Assembly: GCA_027021365.1 (NCBI GenBank)
Contig: JALUUM010000017.1
Location: 1 to 56,984 of the forward strand
Length of the DNA: 56,984 nt
Direction of reading: 5' to 3'
DNA from: Spirochaetales bacterium
GTDB lineage: Bacteria > Spirochaetota > Spirochaetia > SZUA-6
In this document: piece by piece, positions 45,469-53,448 of the stretch
Layout of the letters: each line of letters opens with the position of its first letter
How positions within the stretch are numbered: position 1 is the first letter of the stretch
Program-made: the position numbers and the translations under genes
Notes under the pieces: model-generated
Database searches by the model: none
Seen by the model: only the letters and a program-made list of their open reading frames with translations
What the model was told of the DNA's origin: nothing

Positions 45469-45762
45469 ATGCAAAAGCAATTACCAGCTGGGATTAAGAA
45501 AGATGTAGATATTGCAAAAAGAATACTGTTAGAGGAAGGATGTAAAGAGATTTATATATTCGGATCAATAACCGAAGGAACTTTTACCGAAGCATCGGAC
45601 ATTGATATAGCAGTAATTGGATTAGCAAAAAGTAAATATTTCAAGGTATACGCCGAATTGCTGGAAAAATTAGACAGATTGGTAGACCTTGTCTGTTTAG
45701 ATTATGATACTGATTTCAGTAAAAAAATAAGAGAAAGCGGTAAGTTTGAACGAGTTGCCTGA
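45469..45762 (+). CDS. minimal nucleotidyltransferase (MNT-type antitoxin)
   Basis: 97 residues. IYIFGSITEGTFTEASDIDI contains the nucleotidyltransferase signature G-S-x10-D-x-D (Gly32-Ser33, Asp44, Asp46), so catalysis is possible. Small stand-alone proteins of this kind are antitoxins that AMPylate or otherwise neutralise HEPN RNase toxins of the HepT group. A HEPN-type ORF follows directly, overlapping in the expected arrangement, but that ORF is broken. A+T-rich relative to neighbours, in keeping with a mobile toxin-antitoxin module. Confidence 0.85.
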   Translation: MQKQLPAGIKKDVDIAKRILLEEGCKEIYIFGSITEGTFTEASDIDIAVIGLAKSKYFKVYAELLEKLDRLVDLVCLDYDTDFSKKIRESGKFERVA

Positions 45763-46173
45763 TAAAGAAAAAGAAAGAATTGAATTTGAGATTCCTCAAA
45801 TTGATAAAGAACTTAAAATCATAAAACCTTGAAAAATATAATTGCAAATATAGAACTCGATGATATTCAAATAAGGGCTGCGGCAAGTTCCTTACATTCA
45901 ATATACAATGGAATAGAAAAGATATTGCTAATAAAAATCAAAAGCATAAATACTAATTTTAGAATAGACGACAAATGGCATACACGGTTATTGGCTAATG
46001 CATTTAATTCTGGTGTAATAACAAAAGAATTGGAAGAAGGATTAAAGGAGTTAATGGGCTTTAGACACTTTTACAGGCACACATACGGATTTATGTTGGA
46101 TAATGAACTTCTGAAGCCCTTAATTTTAAATATGGAAAAATTATTAAAGCAATTTAAAGAAGAAATACTTTAA
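45746..46173 (+). pseudogene. HEPN (HepT-like) RNase toxin split by a frameshift
   Basis: From the TTG at 45746, overlapping the MNT end, a frame reads NELPDKEKERIEFEIPQIDK and ELKIIKP then TGA at 45830. The next frame starts TTG at 45829 (TTGA overlap) and gives 114 residues (ELDDIQIRAAASSLHSIYNG, IEKILL..., R79-x4-H84 in GFRHFYRHTYG). Together they make about 142 residues, the normal HEPN length, with helix 1 in the first frame and the RNase motif in the second. Either the toxin is inactivated by a frameshift, or the two parts are made by termination and reinitiation. The catalytic R-x4-H motif is intact. Confidence 0.7.
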
Positions 46174-46388
46174 CGAGTTATTATACAATCGGTAAAACAC
46201 CAATCTGCAAAAACCGCAATACCGGTAAGTTAATAATGCAGGCTGTCTTAACACGCTTGTATGGCAGACCTATCTTTCAGGTTCCAAGCTGAACTACCCA
46301 TTAAACGGCCCGCTAAAGAGCTAAAAGGGCTAAGCGGCTAAACGGCCTTTTTAAGTCGCGCCCTTTTAGGTTTCAGGCTACCCAGCCA
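46174..46388. other. intergenic region after etfA with gene-end duplication
   Basis: The 215 bases hold no gene. CTAAACGGCCTTTTTAAGT (46338-46356) repeats the last 19 bases of etfA (46389-46407, one mismatch) 51 bases away, that is 17 codons, in frame. AAGCGGCTAAACGGCC- and AAAGAGCTAAAAGGGCTAAGCG-type units repeat around it. No clear terminator hairpin. Confidence 0.6.
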
Positions 46389-47441
46389 CTAAACAGCCTT
46401 TTTAAGTTCGTCATCCCGTCTAACAAGCTTTACAATCTCGGGTATCACTTCGAAGAGGTCTCCCACTATGGCAACATCTGCAAGCTTCATTATGGGAGCC
46501 TCTGAGTCCTTGTTGATTGCAATTATGAAGTCACTGGACTGCATTCCCACAAGGTGCTGAATCTGGCCCGATACACCGCAGGCTATATATATCTTTGGCT
46601 GTACCGTCTGTCCCGTCTGGCCAACCTGATGGGCATAGGAAATCCAGCCCGAATCCACCGCTGCCCTGCTTGCCCCCACGGCACCGCCGATAGCCCTTGC
46701 AAACTCCTCAATAACCTTAAAGCCATCCGGGCCTTTTACTCCCCTACCTCCGGTTACAATTATCTTTGCATCGGACAGGTTGACAGTTGCATCTTCAATC
46801 GTCTGCTCCTCCAGAACCCTTAGTCTGGAAACTTTCTCCTCCTCTGTCAGTTCCTCTTGCACTACAACACCAGTTCGTGAAAAATCCGCTTCCGGAAGCT
46901 TAAAGACACCTGGCCTTACAGTACTCATCTGTGGCCTGTAGTTTTCACACTTTATAGTGGCAATTATATTTCCGCCGTAGGCCGGGCGGGTCTGCAGAAG
47001 GAGCCCTGAGTCTTCATCTATATCAAGGCCGGTACAGTCTGCCGTCAATCCTGTTTCCACCTCGACAGCAACCCGGGGCATTACACTCCTTCCCCTGCTC
47101 GTCGCCCCTGAAATAAGAACCTCTGGCCTGTACTTGCGTACCAACCTTGATACAACAGCAGCATGAATGTTATCGTTGAAAACCCTTAATGCCTCATCAT
47201 CTACAATAATCAATTTATCCGCATAACCGGCAAACAGCCTCTTCCTTGACTCTTCACTCAAACCGCTTCCAAGGACTACGCATACAACCTCTTCTTCTCT
47301 GTTTTTGACCTTGGAGAGCTTGGAAGCGAGGTTTCTTGCAACACCCAAAAGCTCAAAAGTGACCCTGTGTATGTCATCTCCAACTAGTTCGGCCAGCACC
47401 CATATATCCCTGTATTCACTGCCGTTACTATCAATTTTCAC
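46389..47441 (-). CDS. etfA: electron transfer flavoprotein alpha subunit
   Basis: 350 residues from the GTG at 47441, which follows GGAGGAGG with a 7-base gap; an upstream ATG (47495) has no such site. The N-terminal domain starts DSNGSEYRDIWVLAELVGDD. The C-terminal FAD domain has ARPAYGGNIIATIKCENYRP, IIVTGGRGVKGPDGFKVIEE, GGAVGASRAAVDSGWISYAH, QVGQTGQTVQPKIYIACGVS, GQIQHLVGMQSSDFIIAINK and DSEAPIMKLADVAIVGD, all typical. It shuttles electrons between a flavin dehydrogenase and the electron transport chain. Partner etfB lies upstream in the same operon. A post-stop in-frame repeat follows. Confidence 0.92.
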   Translation of the reverse strand: MKIDSNGSEYRDIWVLAELVGDDIHRVTFELLGVARNLASKLSKVKNREEEVVCVVLGSGLSEESRKRLFAGYADKLIIVDDEALRVFNDNIHAAVVSRLVRKYRPEVLISGATSRGRSVMPRVAVEVETGLTADCTGLDIDEDSGLLLQTRPAYGGNIIATIKCENYRPQMSTVRPGVFKLPEADFSRTGVVVQEELTEEEKVSRLRVLEEQTIEDATVNLSDAKIIVTGGRGVKGPDGFKVIEEFARAIGGAVGASRAAVDSGWISYAHQVGQTGQTVQPKIYIACGVSGQIQHLVGMQSSDFIIAINKDSEAPIMKLADVAIVGDLFEVIPEIVKLVRRDDELKKAV

Positions 47442-47545
47442 CGAAAAGCCTCCTCCGGGTAATATGTTTGGGCAATATGTTCTCGCCTCGAACATCTACC
47501 AACACCCATAGCAACATCCATTATCATAACCACCCTCTCTTTTTC

Positions 47546-48334
47546 CTACAGCTTTATCCTCTGTTTCAGTATCTTCACAAGCTCTCTCGCTGACTCTTCG
47601 GGGCTTCCATCAAGAATAATAGTATGCTTGTCCCTTGCATCGGGGCTTCTTGTAGCAACAACCCTTGTAGGAGATCCATTAAGTCCTATCTTTGTAAGGT
47701 CAGCAGAAATTGCAGAGGCGTTCCATATGTTGATACTTGCCTTGCGCGAGGCAAGCCTTCCCTTTAATGTTGGAACACGCGGCGAGTTTATATCCTTTAG
47801 AACCGTAATAACACCGGGCAGTTCAAGTGAACAAACGTCATAACCTGTCTCGTGCATCCTCTCCAGAACAAGGTGCTTCGAATCGGACTCAATTACCCTC
47901 GATACATATGCAGCCTGCGGCCAACCAAGGTGAGCAGCAATACCGGGACCCACCTGAGCAGTATCGCCGTCCACTGCCTGTTTGCCGGTGATAACAAGGT
48001 CCACATTTCCGATTTTGGCAATTGCCCTGGAAAGTGCGTAACTGGTAGCAAATGTATCAGAACCTCCAAGCACCCTGTCGTTTAAAAGAATGGCCCTGTC
48101 TGCGCCACAGGCAAGTGCCTCCCTCAATGTGGCCTCAGTTCTCTTCGGACCCATGGAAATGGCTATTACCTCACCACCATGGGCTTCACGAAGGAGAAGC
48201 CCCTCCTCCAAAGCATAGGTATCGAAGGGATTCATCATTATCTCCACGCCTTCGCGCACTAACCTCTTTGTTTCCGGGTCTATACTCACCTCTGTTGTGG
48301 CAGGAACCTGTTTTATACAAACGACTATTTTCAT
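47546..48334 (-). CDS. etfB: electron transfer flavoprotein beta subunit
   Basis: 262 residues. MKIVVCIKQVPATTEVSIDP, EGVEIMMNPFDTYALEEGLL, ATLREALACGADRAILLND and DLVITGKQAVDGDTAQVGPG are the AMP-binding blocks of EtfB. ITVLKDINSPRVPTLKGRLA is the usual C-terminal part. The sequence does not show the features I associate with confident assignment to bifurcating types, so the direction of electron flow is open. The start codon overlaps the stop of the MetF-like gene (ATGA), which ties it to methyl-THF chemistry. etfA follows 105 bases later. Confidence 0.93.
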   Translation of the reverse strand: MKIVVCIKQVPATTEVSIDPETKRLVREGVEIMMNPFDTYALEEGLLLREAHGGEVIAISMGPKRTEATLREALACGADRAILLNDRVLGGSDTFATSYALSRAIAKIGNVDLVITGKQAVDGDTAQVGPGIAAHLGWPQAAYVSRVIESDSKHLVLERMHETGYDVCSLELPGVITVLKDINSPRVPTLKGRLASRKASINIWNASAISADLTKIGLNGSPTRVVATRSPDARDKHTIILDGSPEESARELVKILKQRIKL

Positions 48335-49320
48335 TTTACCGCCGCCTTTGCGGAGTCAGTATTTGCAGAGCCCGCCTTTATAGAACCAACCTTTGCAGAA
48401 CCAGCATTTGCGGAATCAGTATTTGCAGCGGAAGCCTTCCTTAAACCGGCTTTTGCAACAGATATCTTTGCAGAGCCAGCCTTTCCCAAACCGACCCTCT
48501 CCAGGGATTCAGCTGATACCCTGCCAGTAGAAGCAAGCTCCGGAAGCAGGGGAAACTGCCTCTTATAGTTAAGCATGGCAAGATACACACCGCTGTCGGG
48601 GTAGTTAAACATCAATTTCTCCAGATTTTCGATTGGATCATAGGGGGTATCCTCCGGAATCTCATAACCAACACAGTCTGAAAGAAGATGAAGCTTCTTC
48701 GACATCCATGCTTCCACAACAACCGGAATATTCACCTCCGATACCAACCTGTCTACCACTTCATTTTTCTCTATTATGGGTTGAGTAATTATAAACTCGA
48801 CTCCCGCCTTAAGCTTCCGCAGAAGCTTTTCAAACTCGTGATCCTCCGGTTCATAGGGATTAAAGACTACGCCAAGGGTAAACGCACCGGGATAGTTTTC
48901 CCTTATATACCTAAGAAGCTCCACCGAGGTCACGGCTATGGCATCTTCTGCCCCAATATCAGCCGGGGCAAGTTTTGGAAGCCTTGCACTTCCATCCCCG
49001 GATACAACAAGGATATACCTTATCCCCAGGTTGGCACAGGAATCCAGGATTTCATCGAGGTTCCGCTTTGTATGAAATGTATTCAAATGAATCATAACGC
49101 TCTCCGCCTTCACGGGAAGCTTGAAGTACTCGATGATCTCTGTTCCCTGAAAGGAGAGATTTCCCATGGCATTGTCTGTTATACAGGCAGTGTATCCCGC
49201 TTCTACAACTCGTACATACCTCTTCGTAAATCTTTCAAGCCTCACCTCCAAGTCTTCCGCATCCTGCCTCGGAGGAAGCACTTCTACATGAAAATTCTTA
49301 AAATGATTACCGGCAGCCAT
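48331..49320 (-). CDS. methylenetetrahydrofolate reductase-like protein with repeat tail
   Basis: 329 residues from the ATG at 49320, which has AGGGGGT upstream; a GTG 33 bases earlier lacks it. HVEVLPPRQDAEDLEVRLER is the MetF-like start with the catalytic Glu; TDNAMGNLSFQGTEIIEYFK, HLNTFHTKRNLDEILDSCAN, YILVVSGDGS, LGVVFNPYEPEDHEFEKLLR and EFIITQPIIEKNEVVDRLV follow the TIM-barrel fold. The C-terminal 55 residues are a low-complexity tail of GSAK/AGLRKASAAN-type units. Overlap with etfB suggests that the flavin of this enzyme exchanges electrons with Etf, oxidising methyl-THF or reducing methylene-THF. The partner methyltransferase gene lies 179 bases upstream. Confidence 0.82.
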   Translation of the reverse strand: MAAGNHFKNFHVEVLPPRQDAEDLEVRLERFTKRYVRVVEAGYTACITDNAMGNLSFQGTEIIEYFKLPVKAESVMIHLNTFHTKRNLDEILDSCANLGIRYILVVSGDGSARLPKLAPADIGAEDAIAVTSVELLRYIRENYPGAFTLGVVFNPYEPEDHEFEKLLRKLKAGVEFIITQPIIEKNEVVDRLVSEVNIPVVVEAWMSKKLHLLSDCVGYEIPEDTPYDPIENLEKLMFNYPDSGVYLAMLNYKRQFPLLPELASTGRVSAESLERVGLGKAGSAKISVAKAGLRKASAANTDSANAGSAKVGSIKAGSANTDSAKAAVK

Positions 49321-49499
49321 TTTAACCCCCTGAACCTGTAACTTCGACTTCACATAGCACTTCCTTATATAGCGCCTGCGAGCCAGCCTGCAACCTTAAC
49401 ACCCATGCTTACAATTAGCCTTACAATCTACCTCCATAACCAGCCTTACAACCAGCCTCAAAACCTGCCCCATACCTGCAATCCACACTAAAGCCTGTC
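49321..49499 (-). repeat. repeat-rich spacer after the pterin methyltransferase gene
   Basis: Beyond the stop at 49500 the minus strand reads GAC AGG CTT TAG, copying AGG CTT TAG of the gene end 12 bases before, then GGC TGG TTG TAA GGC TGG TTA TGG. The units of 12 bases stay in frame with the gene. It is a decayed low-complexity tail like those of other genes here. Confidence 0.5.
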
Positions 49500-50552
49500 C
49501 TAAAGCCTTCCATCCCTGTAGGCGGCAATATACTCGGCCCCAAAGAGGTCTGTACCATCAAGCAGGGCCATGGCAAGCTTAAAGGCTTCCGTCTCCCTGT
49601 CCATGGTAAAGAGCTTCTCAATGGAAAGCTGAACAGGATCTATAATTGCTCCGTCACCTCCCGCCTCTATGAAAAGCCAGGTAAATGCCTGGTTAATAAG
49701 CTTTCTCTTTGGCATCCCAAAGGACACATTGCTTAAGCCCCCCGTAATATGGACACCATCGAAGCGCTTTCTTGCCTCCCTTACAGCCTCCAAAAAATTC
49801 TTACCATTGTTGGAATCCACACTAATCGGAAGCACCAGCGGGTCCAAGTGCATCTTCTCCCTTTTCATCCCCTTCTTATCCAGAATTGATACCATCTCCT
49901 CCAGGTTTGCTATCTTTTCATGCGCAGTCGAGGGAAGTCCGGACCTGCCTGCAGCACTTACAACTGCATGAGCAGAATAATCCATAATGATATCTGCCAC
50001 CCCTTCCCTCTCCAAGCTAACCGAGTTGACCATCGGAATGGGCATTTCGCCTTTACCCGCTGTCCGCTCTTTAAGTTTCTCCACATACGTTTCAAGCCCT
50101 GCAACAAGGGTTTCCTCGGAGGAAGAATCTATGCTAAGCGGTGTTGAAAATCTTTCTGCAAGAAAACCCACAATCCACTTCATTATCTCGTTTCTCTCTT
50201 CCTGATAGACAGAGTATTCATCCACATTTACATCAAGGAAATCGGCTCCCTTTTCAACCTGCCTCTCTGCAACCCAGTAAAGGTAATCCTCACCTGCCCT
50301 TCTCTCAGCCTCACCCTTGCCATTCAAAGCCTGGTATATTCCGAGCACGATATGCCTTATCTTTCCCTCGGCATACTGAGGAGACACCTCTTCCCACTTT
50401 GATGGGACTGGAAGCACCATCTCCTCTCCATTCTTCTGATACTTTACACCCTCTCCTCCACCTGGCAGCTTAGCCGTTCTAACACCACCACTTTTTACAA
50501 CTCTCGTGCAATGGATGTTCTCGCCAACAATGATAAAATCTTTTGCTTCCAT
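49500..50552 (-). CDS. pterin-binding methyltransferase (MtrH/AcsE-like)
   Basis: 350 residues. IIVGENIHCTRVVKSGG is the start expected for methyltetrahydrofolate:corrinoid methyltransferases and related pterin-domain enzymes; GADFLDVNVDEYS, STPLSIDSSSEETLVAGLE, PMVNSVSLE, DPLVLPISVDSNNGKNFLEA and ITGGLSNVSFGMPKRKLINQ form the TIM-barrel that binds the pterin. It moves a methyl group between tetrahydrofolate and a corrinoid protein. No corrinoid protein is encoded here; UroD-family members in the window could be partners. With MetF-like reductase and Etf downstream, methyl groups could enter THF and be oxidised. Substrate unknown. Confidence 0.8.
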   Translation of the reverse strand: MEAKDFIIVGENIHCTRVVKSGGVRTAKLPGGGEGVKYQKNGEEMVLPVPSKWEEVSPQYAEGKIRHIVLGIYQALNGKGEAERRAGEDYLYWVAERQVEKGADFLDVNVDEYSVYQEERNEIMKWIVGFLAERFSTPLSIDSSSEETLVAGLETYVEKLKERTAGKGEMPIPMVNSVSLEREGVADIIMDYSAHAVVSAAGRSGLPSTAHEKIANLEEMVSILDKKGMKREKMHLDPLVLPISVDSNNGKNFLEAVREARKRFDGVHITGGLSNVSFGMPKRKLINQAFTWLFIEAGGDGAIIDPVQLSIEKLFTMDRETEAFKLAMALLDGTDLFGAEYIAAYRDGRL

Positions 50553-51089
50553 AAAACTCTTTCAAAACCTCTCTTCCATTTAAGATAATAGTAGTACAGC
50601 AACGCTGCTTTCTTGTATTTTCGTAACTAATGTTGGTATTCTTGTGCTTTTATAGCATTAAAACAAAAAATCATAAAATACACTTTTAAGCAGATTGCAA
50701 CATATATTTAGCTTAACACAGGTTCCCAGCAACATAACATACATTTTTAAGGGTTGTCTTTCCGACTACTACAGAAAAATCTAAGTAATATGACATGCAT
50801 CCTCCTTCTATTAATTAAAATATGAATAGTGAATCCCATGATATACCCACTAGCACTACACATAAAATAGTAGGTGATTTCGCGATTTTAAACATTTCAA
50901 ATAACAAGAGTATTCATATGGAGATGGATCTCTCTTCACGTTTCTAGTTTATAATTAGTGAGGAAACCATCAAAAACCACTTTTTTTCTTGATGTGTCCG
51001 TTGAGGTACCCTATACTCACTATATAATACATTTACCTAACCCAAAGTTTGTAGAAGGCTAAACTCCATAAGAAAACCGGGAGTATTCT
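50553..51089. other. intergenic region between divergent operons
   Basis: About 540 A+T-rich bases between the methyl-oxidation operon (minus) and the LuxR-type gene (plus). No coding potential on either strand. The only site recognised is the sigma-70 promoter at 51001-51028. A promoter for the minus-strand operon must lie near 50600-50700 but is not clear. Confidence 0.5.
51001..51028 (+). promoter_or_regulatory. sigma-70-type promoter
   Basis: TTGAGG and a perfect TATAAT separated by 16 bases, placed 61 bases before the GTG start of the LuxR-type regulator. Transcription would begin near 51035. Confidence 0.6.
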
Positions 51090-51992
51090 GTGGATCAGTT
51101 CATATTATGGCTTAACATGATCGCCTTTGCTCTCATGGTCACATCTGCAGGGCTTGTGCACCTTGTTTATTTACGAAGCCGACATAGATGGCTACGAAGC
51201 TTTATAGTGTACACCGGAGCTTATGCATTCTGGTTGCTTTTCGGGACCTACGTTTTCTTTCAGGCTACCTTTATGACCACTCCCATCCAAATACTAACAG
51301 TTATATTTTCATATGTCAGAGTAATGGTTTCATTTGTGATACTGATTAGTGGTTCACTCTTTTACCTATCACTGGGTTCAGGCTCACTCGGAAACAAAGA
51401 AAAATCTGCTATCACTGTGACGACGGCAATCATTGGCATCTTGGTAGTCTTTTTTCTCGGCTACAACATGACGTGGGCAGCAACACTTGCAACTCTGATA
51501 TTCAATGGTTACTTTAGTGTTTTGTCGCTCTATGCTCTGTTTATGGTTCTGAAAAGCAACGGGGCACAACGACGCATGTTTATATTTTTGAGTTATTCAA
51601 CAATTGCCTATCTTCTACTTGTAACCTTAACGGTGATTTTGATATTTATTCCTCCTGCTTTCCACCGGGGCATACCTGTAAACGTCCTCGCATCTGGTAT
51701 CTTTGCTGGGGTTTGGGGCCTTCTAATGATTTTAGTCGCTGCCAGATGGGTCACACACGGTATTTGGTCTTCAAATAAAGAGCTTCCATTATTGTTCGTG
51801 GAGGATCATAGCATCTCTCGGCGCGAGGCAGAGATTGTCAATGCACTCCGTCAAGGCCTAACAAGCAAAGAAATTGGCGGACGATTGTTCATTTCAGAAC
51901 GAACAGTAGAGGCGCATATCTACAACATTTACCGAAAATGCGGTGTGAGTAACAGGGTGGAGTTGATAAATTTAATTTCTCGCTACATATAG
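51090..51992 (+). CDS. membrane-bound LuxR-type transcription regulator
   Basis: 300 residues from GTG, with CGGGAG upstream. Residues about 1-225 form seven hydrophobic segments (FILWLNMIAFALMVTSAGLV, LRSFIVYTGAYAFWLLFGTY, VRVMVSFVILISGSLFYLSL, SAITVTTAIIGILVVFFLGY and others). Residues about 235-300 are a LuxR/FixJ helix-turn-helix: HSISRREAEIVNALRQGLTS, KEIGGRLFISERTVEAHIYN, IYRKCGVSNRVELINL. One-component regulators with a multi-helix sensor fused directly to the HTH are uncommon but known. It probably senses a membrane signal. Likely autoregulated or acting on the divergent operon; unknown. Confidence 0.88.
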   Translation: MDQFILWLNMIAFALMVTSAGLVHLVYLRSRHRWLRSFIVYTGAYAFWLLFGTYVFFQATFMTTPIQILTVIFSYVRVMVSFVILISGSLFYLSLGSGSLGNKEKSAITVTTAIIGILVVFFLGYNMTWAATLATLIFNGYFSVLSLYALFMVLKSNGAQRRMFIFLSYSTIAYLLLVTLTVILIFIPPAFHRGIPVNVLASGIFAGVWGLLMILVAARWVTHGIWSSNKELPLLFVEDHSISRREAEIVNALRQGLTSKEIGGRLFISERTVEAHIYNIYRKCGVSNRVELINLISRYI

Positions 51993-52392
51993 GCACGAAC
52001 GAACCCTACGAAATATTACTTAGTATAAGACCAGGAAAAAATTAGGTAATTTTCCGGATTTTCTTTTTTTCTCATCAAAATGATACTTTAACTATGCATA
52101 ACAGCTTAGATATAATTATAAAACATTTTTTTAACATAGTATAGGTAGTTATGTTATCAAATTGGTGAATAACTTGATAGCATCGGTTTTAAGGATCAGT
52201 AAGAGGAAAAATTGACAGTAAAACTAGAACTAGATAATCGTTGAGGAAAAAAGTAAATAATTGTAATAATCATGATGATAGGGTTTCCCTAACTATTAAA
52301 GACCTTGTTTCATCCTGGTTACATTGGATTATTTCTTTTCTCCGATAAATGTAAGAAATAATATAAGTTATGCGGGAGGAATAGACATTAAA
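51993..52392. other. A+T-rich region with one arm of an inverted repeat
   Basis: No gene of its own. 52039-52062 carries AAATTAGGTAATTTT followed by CCGGATTTT, whose reverse complement recurs at 56877-56900 with one mismatch. TTGACA at 52212-52217 with GATAAT at 52233-52238 is a possible promoter for the next gene, though its 15-base spacer is short. Confidence 0.4.
52039..52062 (+). repeat. left arm of 24-bp inverted repeat
   Basis: AAATTAGGTAATTTT plus CCGGATTTT. The reverse complement is found at 56877-56900 (23 of 24 identical) and the neighbouring T-rich bases also partly match. The two arms are 4.8 kb apart and face each other around the accessory genes. Confidence 0.6.
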
Positions 52393-53220
52393 ATGATTAG
52401 GATAATTGGTTACATTATAGTTACAATATTGATAATAACTTTTGTTCTTTGGGGTATTGGAAAAATTTCATTTAACCGAATGATTAAACAAGAAAAAGCT
52501 GCACTTTTCAACTCAAAAACAACTGACAGTAGCACAATCTCACTGAAGGACTTGAATGGGCTGCCTGAATTACTGAAAAACCATCTAATTCAATCTCACG
52601 TACTAGGTACGAAAAGAACCTTAAATATGAGGATTAAACAAAAAGGAAAAATCAAAGTAGATAGAAATAAAGATTGGATGCCGTTTACGGCAACTCAATA
52701 TTTTTCATCTTTAAATCCCGGGTTTATATGGAATGCGAAAATATTTCCCATTTACGTCAGGGATAAGTTTCTGAATAATAAAGGTGAAGTTAAAGTTTCT
52801 TTTTTAGGCTTGAAAACAATCGCTGTTGCAGCAGGAAAAGAGGTTAACCAGGGGTCATTACTAAGATATTTAGGTGAGTTGGTTTGGTTTCCATCAGGAC
52901 TGTTAGACAAAAGAATAACCTGGACAGAGAGAGACGCTCATTCATTAAATGCTGTCTTGACCGTAGGTGACTTGTCGGTTACTGGAGTTTTTTATTTTAA
53001 CCGCGAAGGATTGATAAACAGATTTGAGGCAAAAAGGTATTTCGAATCAAACGGGAAATATACTCTTGAAGATTGGTCAGCAATTCTAGACTCCTATTCA
53101 ACATTTGATGGTATTCTTTTACCGAATCGAGGAAGAGTAATTTGGAACTTAAAAGAAGGAGATTTTGAGTATTTTAATTTTGAAGTAGTTGATTATAAAA
53201 TGGTTGTCAGTATCAACTAA
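52393..53220 (+). CDS. DUF6920-family membrane-anchored protein
   Basis: 275 residues from the ATG at 52393 (GGGAGGAA upstream). One N-terminal membrane helix (about 1-22, IIGYIIVTILIITFVLWGIG) anchors the protein. NQGSLLRYLGELVWFPSGLL, RITWTERDAHSLNAVLTVGD, LSVTGVFYFNREGLINRFEA, KRYFESNGKYTLEDWSAILD and LLPNRGRVIWNLKEGDFEYF are the conserved blocks of the DUF6920 (earlier DUF6544) family, whose role is unknown. An upstream TTG at 52324 extends the frame by 23 codons but precedes the anchor and has no site. A+T-rich like its neighbour. Confidence 0.8.
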   Translation: MIRIIGYIIVTILIITFVLWGIGKISFNRMIKQEKAALFNSKTTDSSTISLKDLNGLPELLKNHLIQSHVLGTKRTLNMRIKQKGKIKVDRNKDWMPFTATQYFSSLNPGFIWNAKIFPIYVRDKFLNNKGEVKVSFLGLKTIAVAAGKEVNQGSLLRYLGELVWFPSGLLDKRITWTERDAHSLNAVLTVGDLSVTGVFYFNREGLINRFEAKRYFESNGKYTLEDWSAILDSYSTFDGILLPNRGRVIWNLKEGDFEYFNFEVVDYKMVVSIN

Positions 53221-53448
53221 AATCCCTTCTAGCATCCTATCTCGTCAATCACAAGAACCGCCTTTCCTTACCTGACTATCTTCAAGGGTGAATGCATAAA
53301 GCAGATTGTTATTATCGTTTCCTCGGTCACCAAACGCCAGAACATTGTCACATTATGTTATTTTTTAGCAATTCATGGGCTAGTATTTCACTAGAAAAAT
53401 CAAATCTATAAGGTATTAATATAATATAAAACAATCTTCCCTGAAAAC
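53221..53448. other. intergenic stretch with a possible gene remnant
   Basis: On the minus strand around 53230-53350 one frame reads NVLAFGDRGNDNNLLYAFTL, then EDSQVRKGGSCD and stop, without a start. This may be the end of a lost gene, but no family was recognised. The remaining sequence is A+T-rich and featureless. Confidence 0.3.

Noticed and set aside
48688..49341. Long open frame (217 codons) on the plus strand
   Set aside because: It is antisense to the MetF-like gene, which has clear family motifs; the plus-strand product has no start site and a composition expected of a shadow frame.
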